Part shown: one piece after another, positions 23,801 through 31,568 of the stretch | Layout of the letters: every line of letters begins with the position of its first letter | Numbering within the stretch: the first letter of the stretch is position 1 | DNA from: Clostridia bacterium | GTDB taxonomy: Bacteria > Bacillota > Clostridia > Oscillospirales > CAG-272 | Assembly (NCBI GenBank): GCA_017501245.1 | Contig: JAFVXI010000029.1 | Coordinates: 1 to 34,467, forward strand | Direction: 5' to 3' | Length of the DNA: 34,467 nt | Notes under the pieces: generated by a model | Told to the model about the DNA's origin: nothing | Database searches by the model: none | What the model saw: only the letters and a program-made list of their open reading frames with translations | Translations under genes and position numbers: made by a program

Positions 23801-23816
23801 TAGCGTATAGTACAAT
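23788..23816 (+). promoter_or_regulatory. Promoter of the double-kinase/nagB unit, interlocked with the divergent promoter
   Basis: TTGAAA (23788-23793) and TACAAT (23811-23816) are separated by 17 bp. The -35 box lies inside the spacer of the minus-strand promoter, so the two face through each other. ATTGA-N5-TCAAT (23787-23801) spans both -35 boxes and could be an operator. Confidence 0.7.
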
Positions 23817-23848
23817 TTATCCTGTAATAGAAATAATGCGAGGTATAT

Positions 23849-25915
23849 ATGAAATACTGTATAGGCATAGATCTCGGCGGCACGAATATTGCCGTCGGTC
23901 TCGTTGATCTTGACAGCAAGCGCATCCTGGATAAAAGGAGCGTAAAGACACTTGCGCCCCGCTCGGCTGACTCCATCGCTCAGGATATGGTTAAGCTTAT
24001 CACAGGTCTTTGCGAGCGTGCGGGCATCAAGCTATGGCAGGTTGAGTGGATTGGCGTTGCCACGCCCGGCGTGGTCAAGGACGGAGTGGTTATCTCCGCA
24101 CCCAATCTCGGCTGGCGTAACGAGCCTCTCGGCGAGATCGTTTACAGCCTCACGGGCAGACCCACCTTCGTTGCAAACGATGCAAACTGCGCAGCGTATG
24201 CCGAGGCTATCTGGGGCTGCGGCGTTGGCTCTCAGTCGCTCGTTGCTGTGACTCTCGGCACGGGTGTCGGCGGTGGCATCATCGTTGATAGAAAGGTCTG
24301 GGAGGGCATTAACGGCTTTGCGGCAGAGATTGGCCATATGGTCATCGAGGCAAACGGAAGGCAGTGCGGCTGCGGAAAGCGCGGATGTCTTGAGGCTTAT
24401 TGCTCGGCGTCGGCTCTCGTTAAGGAGTCGCGCAGGATGATGACCCTTTATCCCGACAGCGCTATGTGGCAGCTTGCAGGCGGTGATATAAACCGTGTCA
24501 GCGGAATCCATCCCTTCGTTGCTGCAAGAGCGGGAGACGTTGCCGCAAATCAGGTGGTCAACGATTATGTCAATTATCTCGCCATCGGCATATCTAATAT
24601 TATAAACGTATTCCAGCCCGAGGTCGTATGCGTCGGCGGCGGAGTTTCGGGTGAGGGTGATAATCTCCTTCTTCCTCTTCGCGAGAGGCTTAAGTACACG
24701 TCCTTTGGCACGGAGGCATCACGTACACGTGTGGAAATTGCAAAATACAGAAATGACGCAGGAATAATCGGAGCAGGTCTGCTCGGACTTATGAAGGAGG
24801 AGCTACAGTTGAAGAGTGTAGTTGAGCTTATTGTTGAAAAATTTGAGGTCGAGGGAGCCTTTGTCTCCGCTCAGCCCTTTGGAAACGGACATATAAACGA
24901 CACGAGGCTTGTTAAGTGCAAGACACCCGACGGCGATCTCGTTGAATACGTGCTTCAGAAGATCAACAAGTCGGTCTTTAAAAATCCTCCCGAGCTTATG
25001 GAAAACTACGCTAAGGTCACCGAGTTTGTAAGAGAGCAGATCATCGAGCAGGGCGGAGATCCTGAGAGAGAGGTCCTCCATCTTATCAAGTCGCATGAGG
25101 GCAAGGACTACGTGGTCGACAACAGAGGCGAGTATTGGCGCCTGCTCACCTACGTCACCGATTCTATGAGCTACGACAAGGTTGAGCGTCCCGAGCAGTT
25201 CTACGACAGTGCGGTAGCGTTTGGAAACTTCCAGTATATGCTTCGCAACTATCCCGCAGACACCCTCCACGAAACCATCAAGAATTTCCACAATACTCCC
25301 GACCGTGTAAGGCAGCTTAAGGATGCTATCGCTCTTGACGCCTGCGGCAGACTTTCCGAGGTCGAGGCAGAGGTCAAGTTTGCTCTTGACAGGGAGGAGT
25401 TTGCAAAGACGCTTGAGATCGCACACGAGGAGGGCAGACTGCCTCTCAGAGTTACGCACAACGACACCAAGCTTAACAACATCCTCTTCGACACCAAGAC
25501 GGGCAAGTCGCTTTGCGTCGTAGATCTTGACACCATTATGCCCGGCTATTCGGTAAACGACTTTGGCGACTCCATCCGCTTCGGTGCTACGACGGCACTT
25601 GAGGACGAGGCTGACCTCACTAAGGTCAACTTTGATATCTCTCTCTTCGAGCTTTACACCAAGGGCTTCATTGAGGGAACCAAGGGCGGTCTCACCGTCT
25701 CCGAGCTCGAGCTTCTTCCCATCGGTGCTATGATGATGACCTACGAGGTCGGCATCCGCTTCCTTGCAGACTATCTCAACGGCGACGTGTATTTTAGAAC
25801 TCACAGACCCGGTCATAACCTCGACCGTGCCCGCAACCAGTTCAAGCTTCTTTCGGATATGGAGAAGGCTCTGCCCGAGATGCAGAGGATCGTCGCTAAG
25901 TACATAAACAAATAA
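23849..25915 (+). CDS. Fusion: ROK-family hexokinase + NahK-like N-acetylhexosamine 1-kinase
   Basis: The 688-residue protein joins two sugar kinases. Residues 1-315 are a ROK kinase: ATP site DLGGTN at 8-13, the catalytic region ANDANC, VTLGTGVGGG, then the zinc motif with GHM and CGCGKRGCLE. Residues 322-688 are of the aminoglycoside-phosphotransferase fold: AQPFGNGHIND loop, catalytic HNDTKLNNIL and metal-binding DLDTIMPG. They resemble bifidobacterial N-acetylhexosamine 1-kinase (NahK). Together they could phosphorylate a hexosamine at C6 and at C1. nagB follows after 51 bases, which supports amino-sugar use such as mucin or milk glycan breakdown. An internal ribosome site and TTG at the junction (24794-24811) may allow separate synthesis of the second half. 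The start has only a weak site (GCGAGG, 23839-23844). Confidence 0.88.
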   Translation: MKYCIGIDLGGTNIAVGLVDLDSKRILDKRSVKTLAPRSADSIAQDMVKLITGLCERAGIKLWQVEWIGVATPGVVKDGVVISAPNLGWRNEPLGEIVYSLTGRPTFVANDANCAAYAEAIWGCGVGSQSLVAVTLGTGVGGGIIVDRKVWEGINGFAAEIGHMVIEANGRQCGCGKRGCLEAYCSASALVKESRRMMTLYPDSAMWQLAGGDINRVSGIHPFVAARAGDVAANQVVNDYVNYLAIGISNIINVFQPEVVCVGGGVSGEGDNLLLPLRERLKYTSFGTEASRTRVEIAKYRNDAGIIGAGLLGLMKEELQLKSVVELIVEKFEVEGAFVSAQPFGNGHINDTRLVKCKTPDGDLVEYVLQKINKSVFKNPPELMENYAKVTEFVREQIIEQGGDPEREVLHLIKSHEGKDYVVDNRGEYWRLLTYVTDSMSYDKVERPEQFYDSAVAFGNFQYMLRNYPADTLHETIKNFHNTPDRVRQLKDAIALDACGRLSEVEAEVKFALDREEFAKTLEIAHEEGRLPLRVTHNDTKLNNILFDTKTGKSLCVVDLDTIMPGYSVNDFGDSIRFGATTALEDEADLTKVNFDISLFELYTKGFIEGTKGGLTVSELELLPIGAMMMTYEVGIRFLADYLNGDVYFRTHRPGHNLDRARNQFKLLSDMEKALPEMQRIVAKYINK
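24794..24811 (+). promoter_or_regulatory. Internal ribosome site and TTG at the kinase domain junction
   Basis: AAGGAGG (24794-24800) is followed after 8 bases by an in-frame TTG (24809-24811, codon 321), exactly where the NahK-like domain begins. Initiation here would give a free 368-residue kinase, close to the length of stand-alone NahK. Confidence 0.55.
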
Positions 25916-25966
25916 TAAAAGCGCCCCCGCTATCGGAGGCATGATCAAATATAAAGGAGAAAAATT

Positions 25967-26731
25967 ATGATCAGAATCATCTATTCAAAGACTGCCGAGG
26001 AGGCAGGCATCAACGGCGCTGACGTCATCACCGCCCAGCTTATGGTAAAGAAGAACTCGGTTCTCGGCTTTGCAACCGGCTCCTCGCCCGTAGGCATGTA
26101 TAAGGAGCTTATCAAGAGATGTGCGGACGGCCTTATTTCCTTCAAGGGCGTAAAGACCGTTAACCTCGATGAGTACAGAGGCCTTGCGGCAGATCACGAC
26201 CAGTCCTATTCCTACTTCATGCACAACAACCTCTTTGACCACATAGACATCAAGGATGAGAACACCCATCTTCCCGACGGTCTTGCAAAGGACCCCGAGG
26301 CAGAGCGTGCTCGCTACGATGCTGTCATCGAGTCTATGGGCGGCGTTGACGTTCAGGTTCTCGGCATCGGCAACAACGGTCACATCGGCTTCAACGAGCC
26401 CGCAGACTTCTTCTCTAACGGCACCGTTCTCGTCGACCTCACCGACTCCACCATCGATGCAAACTCCCGCTTCTTCGAGCGCCGTGAGGACGTTCCTACC
26501 CAGGCTTACTCTATGGGCATCGGTCAGATCATGAGAGCAAGGAAGATCGTTATGATCGTTCTCGGCAAGGGCAAGGCAGAGATCCTCGAGCGTGCATTCT
26601 TCGGTAAGGTAACTCCAGAGGTTCCCGCATCTATTCTTCAGTTCTATCCCGGTGAGGTCGTACTCTGCGCAGACGAGGAGGCTCTCAGCGTGATCCTTGA
26701 GAAGCACCCCGAAGCTGTTGAGATGCCCTGA
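25967..26731 (+). CDS. nagB: Glucosamine-6-phosphate deaminase
   Basis: The 254-residue enzyme converts glucosamine 6-phosphate to fructose 6-phosphate and ammonia. It shows ATGSSPVGMY (phosphate loop), VNLDEY with the catalytic aspartate, and GIGNNGHIGFNEPA with the catalytic histidine. A C-terminal helix (ADEEALSVILEKHPEA) follows. It is slightly shorter than E. coli NagB (266), as is usual in Bacillota. The ribosome site AAAGGAG is 7 bases before ATG 25967. It follows the double kinase in the same direction and ends in a strong terminator, so the pair likely acts in amino-sugar catabolism. No N-acetylglucosamine-6-phosphate deacetylase (nagA) is present in the window. Confidence 0.95.
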   Translation: MIRIIYSKTAEEAGINGADVITAQLMVKKNSVLGFATGSSPVGMYKELIKRCADGLISFKGVKTVNLDEYRGLAADHDQSYSYFMHNNLFDHIDIKDENTHLPDGLAKDPEAERARYDAVIESMGGVDVQVLGIGNNGHIGFNEPADFFSNGTVLVDLTDSTIDANSRFFERREDVPTQAYSMGIGQIMRARKIVMIVLGKGKAEILERAFFGKVTPEVPASILQFYPGEVVLCADEEALSVILEKHPEAVEMP

Positions 26732-26772
26732 TTTTGTAAATAAGAATTAACATATCAATCATCAATTTGATG

Positions 26773-26806
26773 AAAAAAGAGGCGAAAAACTTTTCGCCTC
26801 TTTTTT
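26773..26806. terminator. Bidirectional terminator between nagB and the cyclophilin gene
   Basis: A 16-bp perfect stem (aaaaaagaggcgaaaa / ttttcgcctctttttt) with a 2-base loop provides U-runs on both strands between the convergent genes. Confidence 0.9.
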
Positions 26807-26818
26807 GTTTTGTAAAGC

Positions 26819-27289
26819 TTAAGCGAGGTAGACCTTCTTCATCCTGACTGCGATCTTGGGTCTATCGTTATAGTCGGTGGGGATAGATGCGATCTCGTCG
26901 ACGGCCTCTATGCCCGAAACCACCTTGCCAAACGCCGCATACTGTCCGTCAAGATGCGGAGCATCAGCGTGCATGATAAAGAACTGGCTGGATGCAGAGT
27001 TGGGGTCGAAGGATCTAGCCATGGAGATGACGCCGCGGACGTGCTTCAGGTCGTTTCTTACGCCGTTAGCACGGAACTCTCCCTTGATCCTCTCCTTGGA
27101 GCCTCCCATGCCGTTGCCCTGGGGGTCTCCGCCCTGGATCATAAATCCGGGGATAACTCTGTGGAAGCCGAGTCCGTTATAAAAGCCCTCGGAAACAAGC
27201 TTCTCAAAGTTCTTGACGGTGATGGGTGCAACCTCGGGATAAAGCTCTATCTCGATCTTAGCACCGTTTTCCATTTCGATGATAACCAT
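26819..27289 (-). CDS. Peptidyl-prolyl cis-trans isomerase, cyclophilin type
   Basis: The 156-residue single-domain cyclophilin speeds proline isomerisation during protein folding. Active-site motifs are complete: FHRVIPGFMIQGGDP with the catalytic arginine, GPF-equivalent region ISMARSFDPNSASSQFFIM, and HLDGQYAAFGKVVSG. There is no signal peptide, so it is cytoplasmic. ATG 27289 has AAGGAG 7 bases upstream. It is transcribed divergently from the YtvI-like gene through a 71-base A/T-rich gap, in which I see no clear promoter pair. Confidence 0.95.
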   Translation of the reverse strand: MVIIEMENGAKIEIELYPEVAPITVKNFEKLVSEGFYNGLGFHRVIPGFMIQGGDPQGNGMGGSKERIKGEFRANGVRNDLKHVRGVISMARSFDPNSASSQFFIMHADAPHLDGQYAAFGKVVSGIEAVDEIASIPTDYNDRPKIAVRMKKVYLA

Positions 27290-27360
27290 ACTTTTCTCCT
27301 TATCGGTATAAAAAAATAATAATGATCTTATAATTTATAAAAAACTGTTGAGGTGGATAA

Positions 27361-28416
27361 ATGGATGAAAACAAGCTGAGGCGCCTTGCCTATCTGACCG
27401 TCGTTTCCTTCGGCGGCATAGCTCTCGTCTATCTCTTTTTTAAAAACGTTTTTGCAGTTCTGCTTCCGCTCCTTATCGCCTGGGCGATAGCCTTTATCAC
27501 AAGACCCATAGCCGAAGCTATCGGTCGTCGGGTGAGGATCCCGCGCGGAGTTCTGAGGGCTATATTCGCCCTGCTTATCACGGTCACGGTGATCGGTGCG
27601 ATCTCGCTGCTCGTATATGCCGTAGCGCACGAGCTGTGGCTGTTATTGTCCGGCTTCGGTGACGGTGAGGGGCTGAGAGCCTTGATAGATAAGCTCGTCT
27701 CCGGCGGCTTTCTCGGCGGCATCCTCGACAGCCTCGGGGAGCGGATAGCAGACGTGTTCTACGAGCTGGTCATCTCTGTCGTCAGCGGACTTGGCAGTGC
27801 GATAACTGGCGTGCTCGGCGCCATCCCCGGTACGCTTTTATTTATTCTGGTAACCGTCATAGCCTCGGTATATTTTGCTCTCGATCTTGAGCGCATAAAC
27901 TCCTTGGTACTGCGCATTTTACCGGCAAAGGGTGCAGAATGGCTTAAGCGCTTCAAGACGGGGCTCTTTTCCGTCGGGTTAAAATATATCGGCTCCTATC
28001 TGATCCTTATGCTGATAACCTTCGTGATAATGCTTGTAGGTTTGCTGATCATAGGTGCGCCATACGCCCTCTTGCTCGCATTCATTATAGCTCTTTTCGA
28101 TCTTTTGCCCGTTATAGGTGTCGGAACGATCCTTATCCCCTGGGGGCTATTTGAGCTCGCGGTGGGAAGCGGCGCTCTTGGGGTCGGCTTGCTCGTGCTA
28201 TTCTGTATTTATCAAGTAATAAGACAGCTGGCAGAGCCGAGGATAATCGGTCGAAATTTAGGCGTTCATCCTCTTCTTACGCTAACCTTACTTTACATTG
28301 GATATTCATTATTCGGTTTTTCGGGCATTTTAGTCGTCCCGATAGTTTCGGTTTTAATCGAGATCAGCTTCAATAAAAAGGATTCCGCCGAGGTCGGTGA
28401 GGGGGGCGTCACTTAG
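27361..28416 (+). CDS. AI-2E family / YtvI-like membrane protein
   Basis: The 351-residue polytopic protein has the layout of the AI-2E transporter family. Two helices lie near 13-50 (ALVYLFFKNVFAVLLPLLIAWAIAF), one near 66-90, then an amphipathic soluble part (100-145) and helices near 145-170. A cluster of four or five helices in 205-335 contains the family motif IIALFDLLPVIGVGTILIPWG and the ending RIIGRNLGVHPLLTLTLLYIGYSLFG. Among Clostridia the closest type is the sporulation protein YtvI, but transport of any substrate is unproven. The ribosome site GAGGTGG lies 5 bases before ATG 27361. Its last 63 bases overlap the convergent DUF6873-like gene. Confidence 0.88.
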   Translation: MDENKLRRLAYLTVVSFGGIALVYLFFKNVFAVLLPLLIAWAIAFITRPIAEAIGRRVRIPRGVLRAIFALLITVTVIGAISLLVYAVAHELWLLLSGFGDGEGLRALIDKLVSGGFLGGILDSLGERIADVFYELVISVVSGLGSAITGVLGAIPGTLLFILVTVIASVYFALDLERINSLVLRILPAKGAEWLKRFKTGLFSVGLKYIGSYLILMLITFVIMLVGLLIIGAPYALLLAFIIALFDLLPVIGVGTILIPWGLFELAVGSGALGVGLLVLFCIYQVIRQLAEPRIIGRNLGVHPLLTLTLLYIGYSLFGFSGILVVPIVSVLIEISFNKKDSAEVGEGGVT

Positions 28417-29085
28417 CATGATCGGCTTGATGCTCTCTCTGTCGAGCGCCTCCTTGATGATGCTGTGGGACGGATGCAGGGAGGCGTCACCAAGGAAATA
28501 GGCACAGCCTCCAAAGACGCCTGCTGCCCCTCCGATAAAGCCGTATTCATAGGGAGGCAGCTGTATGCCTCCGTTCTCTATTCTGTATACTCTGATTCCG
28601 TATGAGGAAAGCAGCTTCTCCATTCCGGGGTCTGCGGTTATTACCGCCTCGTCCGAAAGCTTTAAGGTCGTGCAAGCGGGATAGCCTTGACTAACGTTTA
28701 TCAATTCGAGCCCATTTGCCTCGGCAAGCTCTTTAAGATAAGGCGAAAGGCTCTCAAGCCTTGCAAAGAGTCTGTTCCCGAGGGGCAGGGAGTTGAAGAT
28801 CACGTCGTCGGGATAGCTTTTGCCATGACTGTCTGCGGTGAAATGGAATTTCAGCCTTACCTCGTCGTAGATCTCGCTTATAGCGAAGGCTGCCTCCTCG
28901 CAGTAGTCTGAGGTGGTCACCAGCTCGTCTTTGACCTTTGCGATGAGCATATCGGGATGCGAGGCGATAGGCTCGGATAGGGTAGAGCAGGGCGGCAGAG
29001 TAATAACGCGAAAGCCCCTCAGCATCAGCGCTCGCAGGCATTCCTCGGATATCCGTCCATCAACGATAGCAATTCTTTTCTTCAT
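28354..29085 (-). CDS. DUF6873-like protein (predicted deiminase-type fold)
   Basis: From ATG 29085 the protein has 243 residues. It begins MKKRIAIVDGRISEE and contains SHPDMLIAK, SYPDDVIFNSLPLGN, NVSQGYPACTTLKL, VITADPGM and YEYGFIGGAAG, ending SDAPLTDLGGILFIE. This order of motifs matches what I recall as DUF6873, placed in the guanidino-group modifying enzyme fold; the activity is unknown. The conserved Cys in YPAC and the GG pairs could be catalytic. The frame continues to a TTG at 29100, but that lies in the rpmB terminator; the family N-terminus favours the ATG although its ribosome site is weak. Its 3' end overlaps the convergent YtvI-like gene by 63 bases. Confidence 0.75.
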   Translation of the reverse strand: MKKRIAIVDGRISEECLRALMLRGFRVITLPPCSTLSEPIASHPDMLIAKVKDELVTTSDYCEEAAFAISEIYDEVRLKFHFTADSHGKSYPDDVIFNSLPLGNRLFARLESLSPYLKELAEANGLELINVSQGYPACTTLKLSDEAVITADPGMEKLLSSYGIRVYRIENGGIQLPPYEYGFIGGAAGVFGGCAYFLGDASLHPSHSIIKEALDRESIKPIMLSDAPLTDLGGILFIEADLD

Positions 29086-29098
29086 ATTAATAAATAAC

Positions 29099-29124
29099 AA
29101 AAAACTCCGCTATTCTTAGCGGAG
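29099..29124 (-). terminator. Terminator of rpmB
   Basis: The stem ctccgcta / tagcggag with a 4-base loop is followed on the minus strand by six U. It sits directly before the DUF6873-like start. Confidence 0.88.
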
Positions 29125-29136
29125 CTTTTGATGCGC

Positions 29137-29322
29137 TTATATACGCTCGACCTTTCCGGAACGAAGGCAACGAGAGCAGACCGCAACGGTGGTATGAGCA
29201 CCGTCAACAACTGCCTTAACCTTACGGATGTTAGGCTTCCAGGTTCTGTTGGTCTTACGGTTAGAGTGGGAAACGTTATGACCGAAGGTCACGCCCTTAC
29301 CGCAGATGCTGCACTTAGCCAT
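29137..29322 (-). CDS. rpmB: 50S ribosomal protein L28, zinc-binding type
   Basis: The 61-residue protein is part of the large ribosomal subunit. MAKCSICGKG at the start and VCSRCLRSGKV near the end give the four cysteines of the zinc-binding (C+) form of L28. Between them NVSHSNRKTNRTWKPNIRKV is the conserved basic core. The frame extends to 29337, but ATG 29322 has GGAGG 9 bases upstream and fits the family start. It has its own promoter (29399-29427) and terminator. Confidence 0.97.
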   Translation of the reverse strand: MAKCSICGKGVTFGHNVSHSNRKTNRTWKPNIRKVKAVVDGAHTTVAVCSRCLRSGKVERI

Positions 29323-29398
29323 TTTTGACACCTCCAAATCTAGCCCTTTCAGGCTAAAATATATCTAAATTTTTTGATAATCTAAATCAGCAAGCAAT

Positions 29399-29427
29399 AT
29401 TATAGCATACGGAAAGCTAAATTGCAA
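29399..29427 (-). promoter_or_regulatory. rpmB promoter
   Basis: TTGCAA (29427-29422) and TATAAT (29404-29399) are separated by 17 bp. The approximately 70-base leader contains a hairpin TAGCC..GGCTA near the ribosome site. Confidence 0.8.
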
Positions 29428-29467
29428 GTCTTTTTTTTATTTTTTCAAACTTTTTTAAGCCGCAAAT

Positions 29468-30253
29468 TTATTTGCCGAGCTTCTTGGTTTTTTCATAAGC
29501 TGCGACAACGGCGTCAGCCACCGTTCCGCGCATTCCGCCCTCCTCAAGGGCGAGAACTCCCTCGATGGTGCTTCCTCCGGGCGAGCATACGGCATCCTTG
29601 AGCTCACCGGGGTGCTTTCCCGACTTGAGCACGACGGTGGCAGCGCCCAAAACCGTCTCTGCCGCATACTGCATAGCCCTGTCTCTCGGCAGTCCCGATG
29701 CAACTCCGCCGTCGGCAAGCGCCTCGATAAACATATAAACGAATGCGGGTCCGCAGCCCGAAACGGCAGAGCCTGCGTCAATCAGCCCCTCGGGGATCCT
29801 GTCGAGCCTTCCCGCCTCGGTCATTATCTTAAGGAAGCCCTGCTCATCCTCGGGCGAAACCGATTCCGACAGAGCGTAAAGGATCATCCCCTTGCTGTAT
29901 GCAACGGGGGTGTTAGGCATAATTCTGATAATTCTTTTTTTGCCTCCGAGCGCCGCCTCTACCTTTGATATAGCAACGCCGGCAGCCATACTGATGACGA
30001 CGCAGTCCGTGCTTAGCACAGGCGCAAGCGCCGCCGCTGCCTCGGATATGATATTCGGCTTAACGCCAAGGAAAACGAAGTCGCATCCCCCGATCACGTC
30101 AAGTCCGCACGCCTCGCCGCCAAGCTCCTTTGCCAGAGCCTCGGCACGGGCAGTGTCCTTGTCAAATAAATATACCTTCGCCGCATCCACCTTCGAGACG
30201 GCTCTTGCGAGAGCGCCTCCCATGTTTCCGCAGCCAACAAAGCCAACCTTCAT
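29468..30253 (-). CDS. proC: Pyrroline-5-carboxylate reductase
   Basis: The 261-residue enzyme catalyses the last step of proline synthesis, reduction of pyrroline-5-carboxylate by NAD(P)H. It has the Rossmann motif GFVGCGNMGGA at 4-14, VFLGVKPN, and RIMPNTPV. The C-terminal signature SGCGPAFVYMFIEALADGGV and the closing block DAVCSPGGSTIEGV are present. A GGAGG ribosome site lies about 5-6 bases before ATG 30253. It follows proA after 53 bases holding two hairpins (30292-30311 and 30267-30284) without U-runs; these could adjust mRNA stability. No terminator is seen after it. Confidence 0.95.
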   Translation of the reverse strand: MKVGFVGCGNMGGALARAVSKVDAAKVYLFDKDTARAEALAKELGGEACGLDVIGGCDFVFLGVKPNIISEAAAALAPVLSTDCVVISMAAGVAISKVEAALGGKKRIIRIMPNTPVAYSKGMILYALSESVSPEDEQGFLKIMTEAGRLDRIPEGLIDAGSAVSGCGPAFVYMFIEALADGGVASGLPRDRAMQYAAETVLGAATVVLKSGKHPGELKDAVCSPGGSTIEGVLALEEGGMRGTVADAVVAAYEKTKKLGK

Positions 30254-30306
30254 AAAAACCTCCGCTACGCACGTCGCCGTGCGTTATTTTTGATAAGCAG
30301 AGAAGC

Positions 30307-31566
30307 TTATCTTATCTGTCCTGTTCCTTTGATCACGTATTTGTAGGTCGTAAGCTCGGCTATGCCCATAGGACCCCTTGCGTGCATCTTCTGGGTCGAA
30401 ATGCCCATCTCGCATCCAAGGCCAAACTGACCTCCATCGGTAAATCTCGTGGAAGCGTTAACGTATACCGCCGCCGAGTCGACCTCTCGTGTGAATTTTT
30501 CCATACTGACGGGGTCCTCGGTGATGATCGCCTCGCTGTGGTGCGTGGTGTGCTCGCTGATATGCGCAATAGCCTCGTCAACTCCGCCGACAATGCCGAG
30601 CGCCATCTTGTAGTCGAGGAACTCGGTGTCAAACGACTCATCGGTAGCCCGTGACGCATCGATGATAGCGAGCGCCTTGGCATCCGCAAAGATCTCAACT
30701 GGCGTAAGCCCCGCCTTAGCCCTCGTATCGACGAGCCTCTCCTTCAGCATAGGGAGAAATTCTCCTGCGATATCCTCGTGGACGAGCAGAACCTCCATAG
30801 CGTTGCAAACCGAGGGGCGCTGTGTCTTGGCGTTTTCGATGATATCAAGCGCACAGCACAGATCTGCGCTCTTATCCACGAATATATGGCAAATTCCCGT
30901 GCCGGTTTCGATAACGGGAACGGTAGCGTTCATAACGCAGGCGTTGATCAGCCCCTTTCCGCCTCTCGGAATAAGCAGGTCAACGTAGCCTCTCGCCTTC
31001 ATCAGCTCGTTTGCGCTCTCGCGCGTGGTGTCGTCGATAAGCTGAACGGTGCATTCGGGCAGCCCGGCACGAACAGCGCCTCGTGTGAGTGCGTCGACGA
31101 TAGCTCTCGCAGAGCGATAAGCCTCTTTGCCTCCCCTGAGTATGCACACGTTGCCGCTCTTGATGGCCAGCGCCGCAGCGTCGGAGGTTACGTTAGGCCT
31201 TGATTCGTATATGATGGCTACGACGCCCATAGGCACCGACGTCTTTTCAATGACAAGACCGTTCGGCCTCTCAACACGGCTGAGCACCTCGCCTATCGGC
31301 GTGGGCAGCTCCATAACGTCGAGGATGCCCTTAGCCATATCCTCGACCCTCTCGGGCGTCAGGCGCAGTCTGTCGATCATAACTGGGCTGATGTTGCCCT
31401 CCGCCGCCTCGCAGTCGAGTGCGTTCGCGCGGCAGATCTCCTCGCTCGCCAACCTCAGCTCCTCTGCCATATAGCCTAGCGCCTTGTTAAAAGTGTCGGC
31501 TCCTATGCCTCTGATCCTAGCCTCTGCGAGCTTCGCATCCTTTAATATGTCAATAGTAGTTTTCAT
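30307..31566 (-). CDS. proA: Gamma-glutamyl phosphate reductase
   Basis: The 419-residue enzyme reduces gamma-glutamyl phosphate to glutamate semialdehyde with NADPH, the second step of proline synthesis. The catalytic cysteine is in RPSVCNAMEVLLVH, a typical ProA motif. EKTSVPMGVVAIIYESRPNVT, LIPRGGKGLI and the C-terminal CEMGISTQKMHARGPMG are further signatures. The start is ATG 31566, which overlaps the proB stop by sharing sequence (TGAAAATG), indicating translational coupling. A TTG 6 bases earlier is not preferred. It is the middle gene of proB-proA-proC. Confidence 0.96.
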   Translation of the reverse strand: MKTTIDILKDAKLAEARIRGIGADTFNKALGYMAEELRLASEEICRANALDCEAAEGNISPVMIDRLRLTPERVEDMAKGILDVMELPTPIGEVLSRVERPNGLVIEKTSVPMGVVAIIYESRPNVTSDAAALAIKSGNVCILRGGKEAYRSARAIVDALTRGAVRAGLPECTVQLIDDTTRESANELMKARGYVDLLIPRGGKGLINACVMNATVPVIETGTGICHIFVDKSADLCCALDIIENAKTQRPSVCNAMEVLLVHEDIAGEFLPMLKERLVDTRAKAGLTPVEIFADAKALAIIDASRATDESFDTEFLDYKMALGIVGGVDEAIAHISEHTTHHSEAIITEDPVSMEKFTREVDSAAVYVNASTRFTDGGQFGLGCEMGISTQKMHARGPMGIAELTTYKYVIKGTGQIR

Positions 31567-31568
31567 TT

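Noticed and set aside
24803-25948. Minus-strand frame of 381 codons opposite the NahK-like domain
   Set aside because: Shadow of the kinase coding strand; composition and lack of ribosome site do not support a gene.
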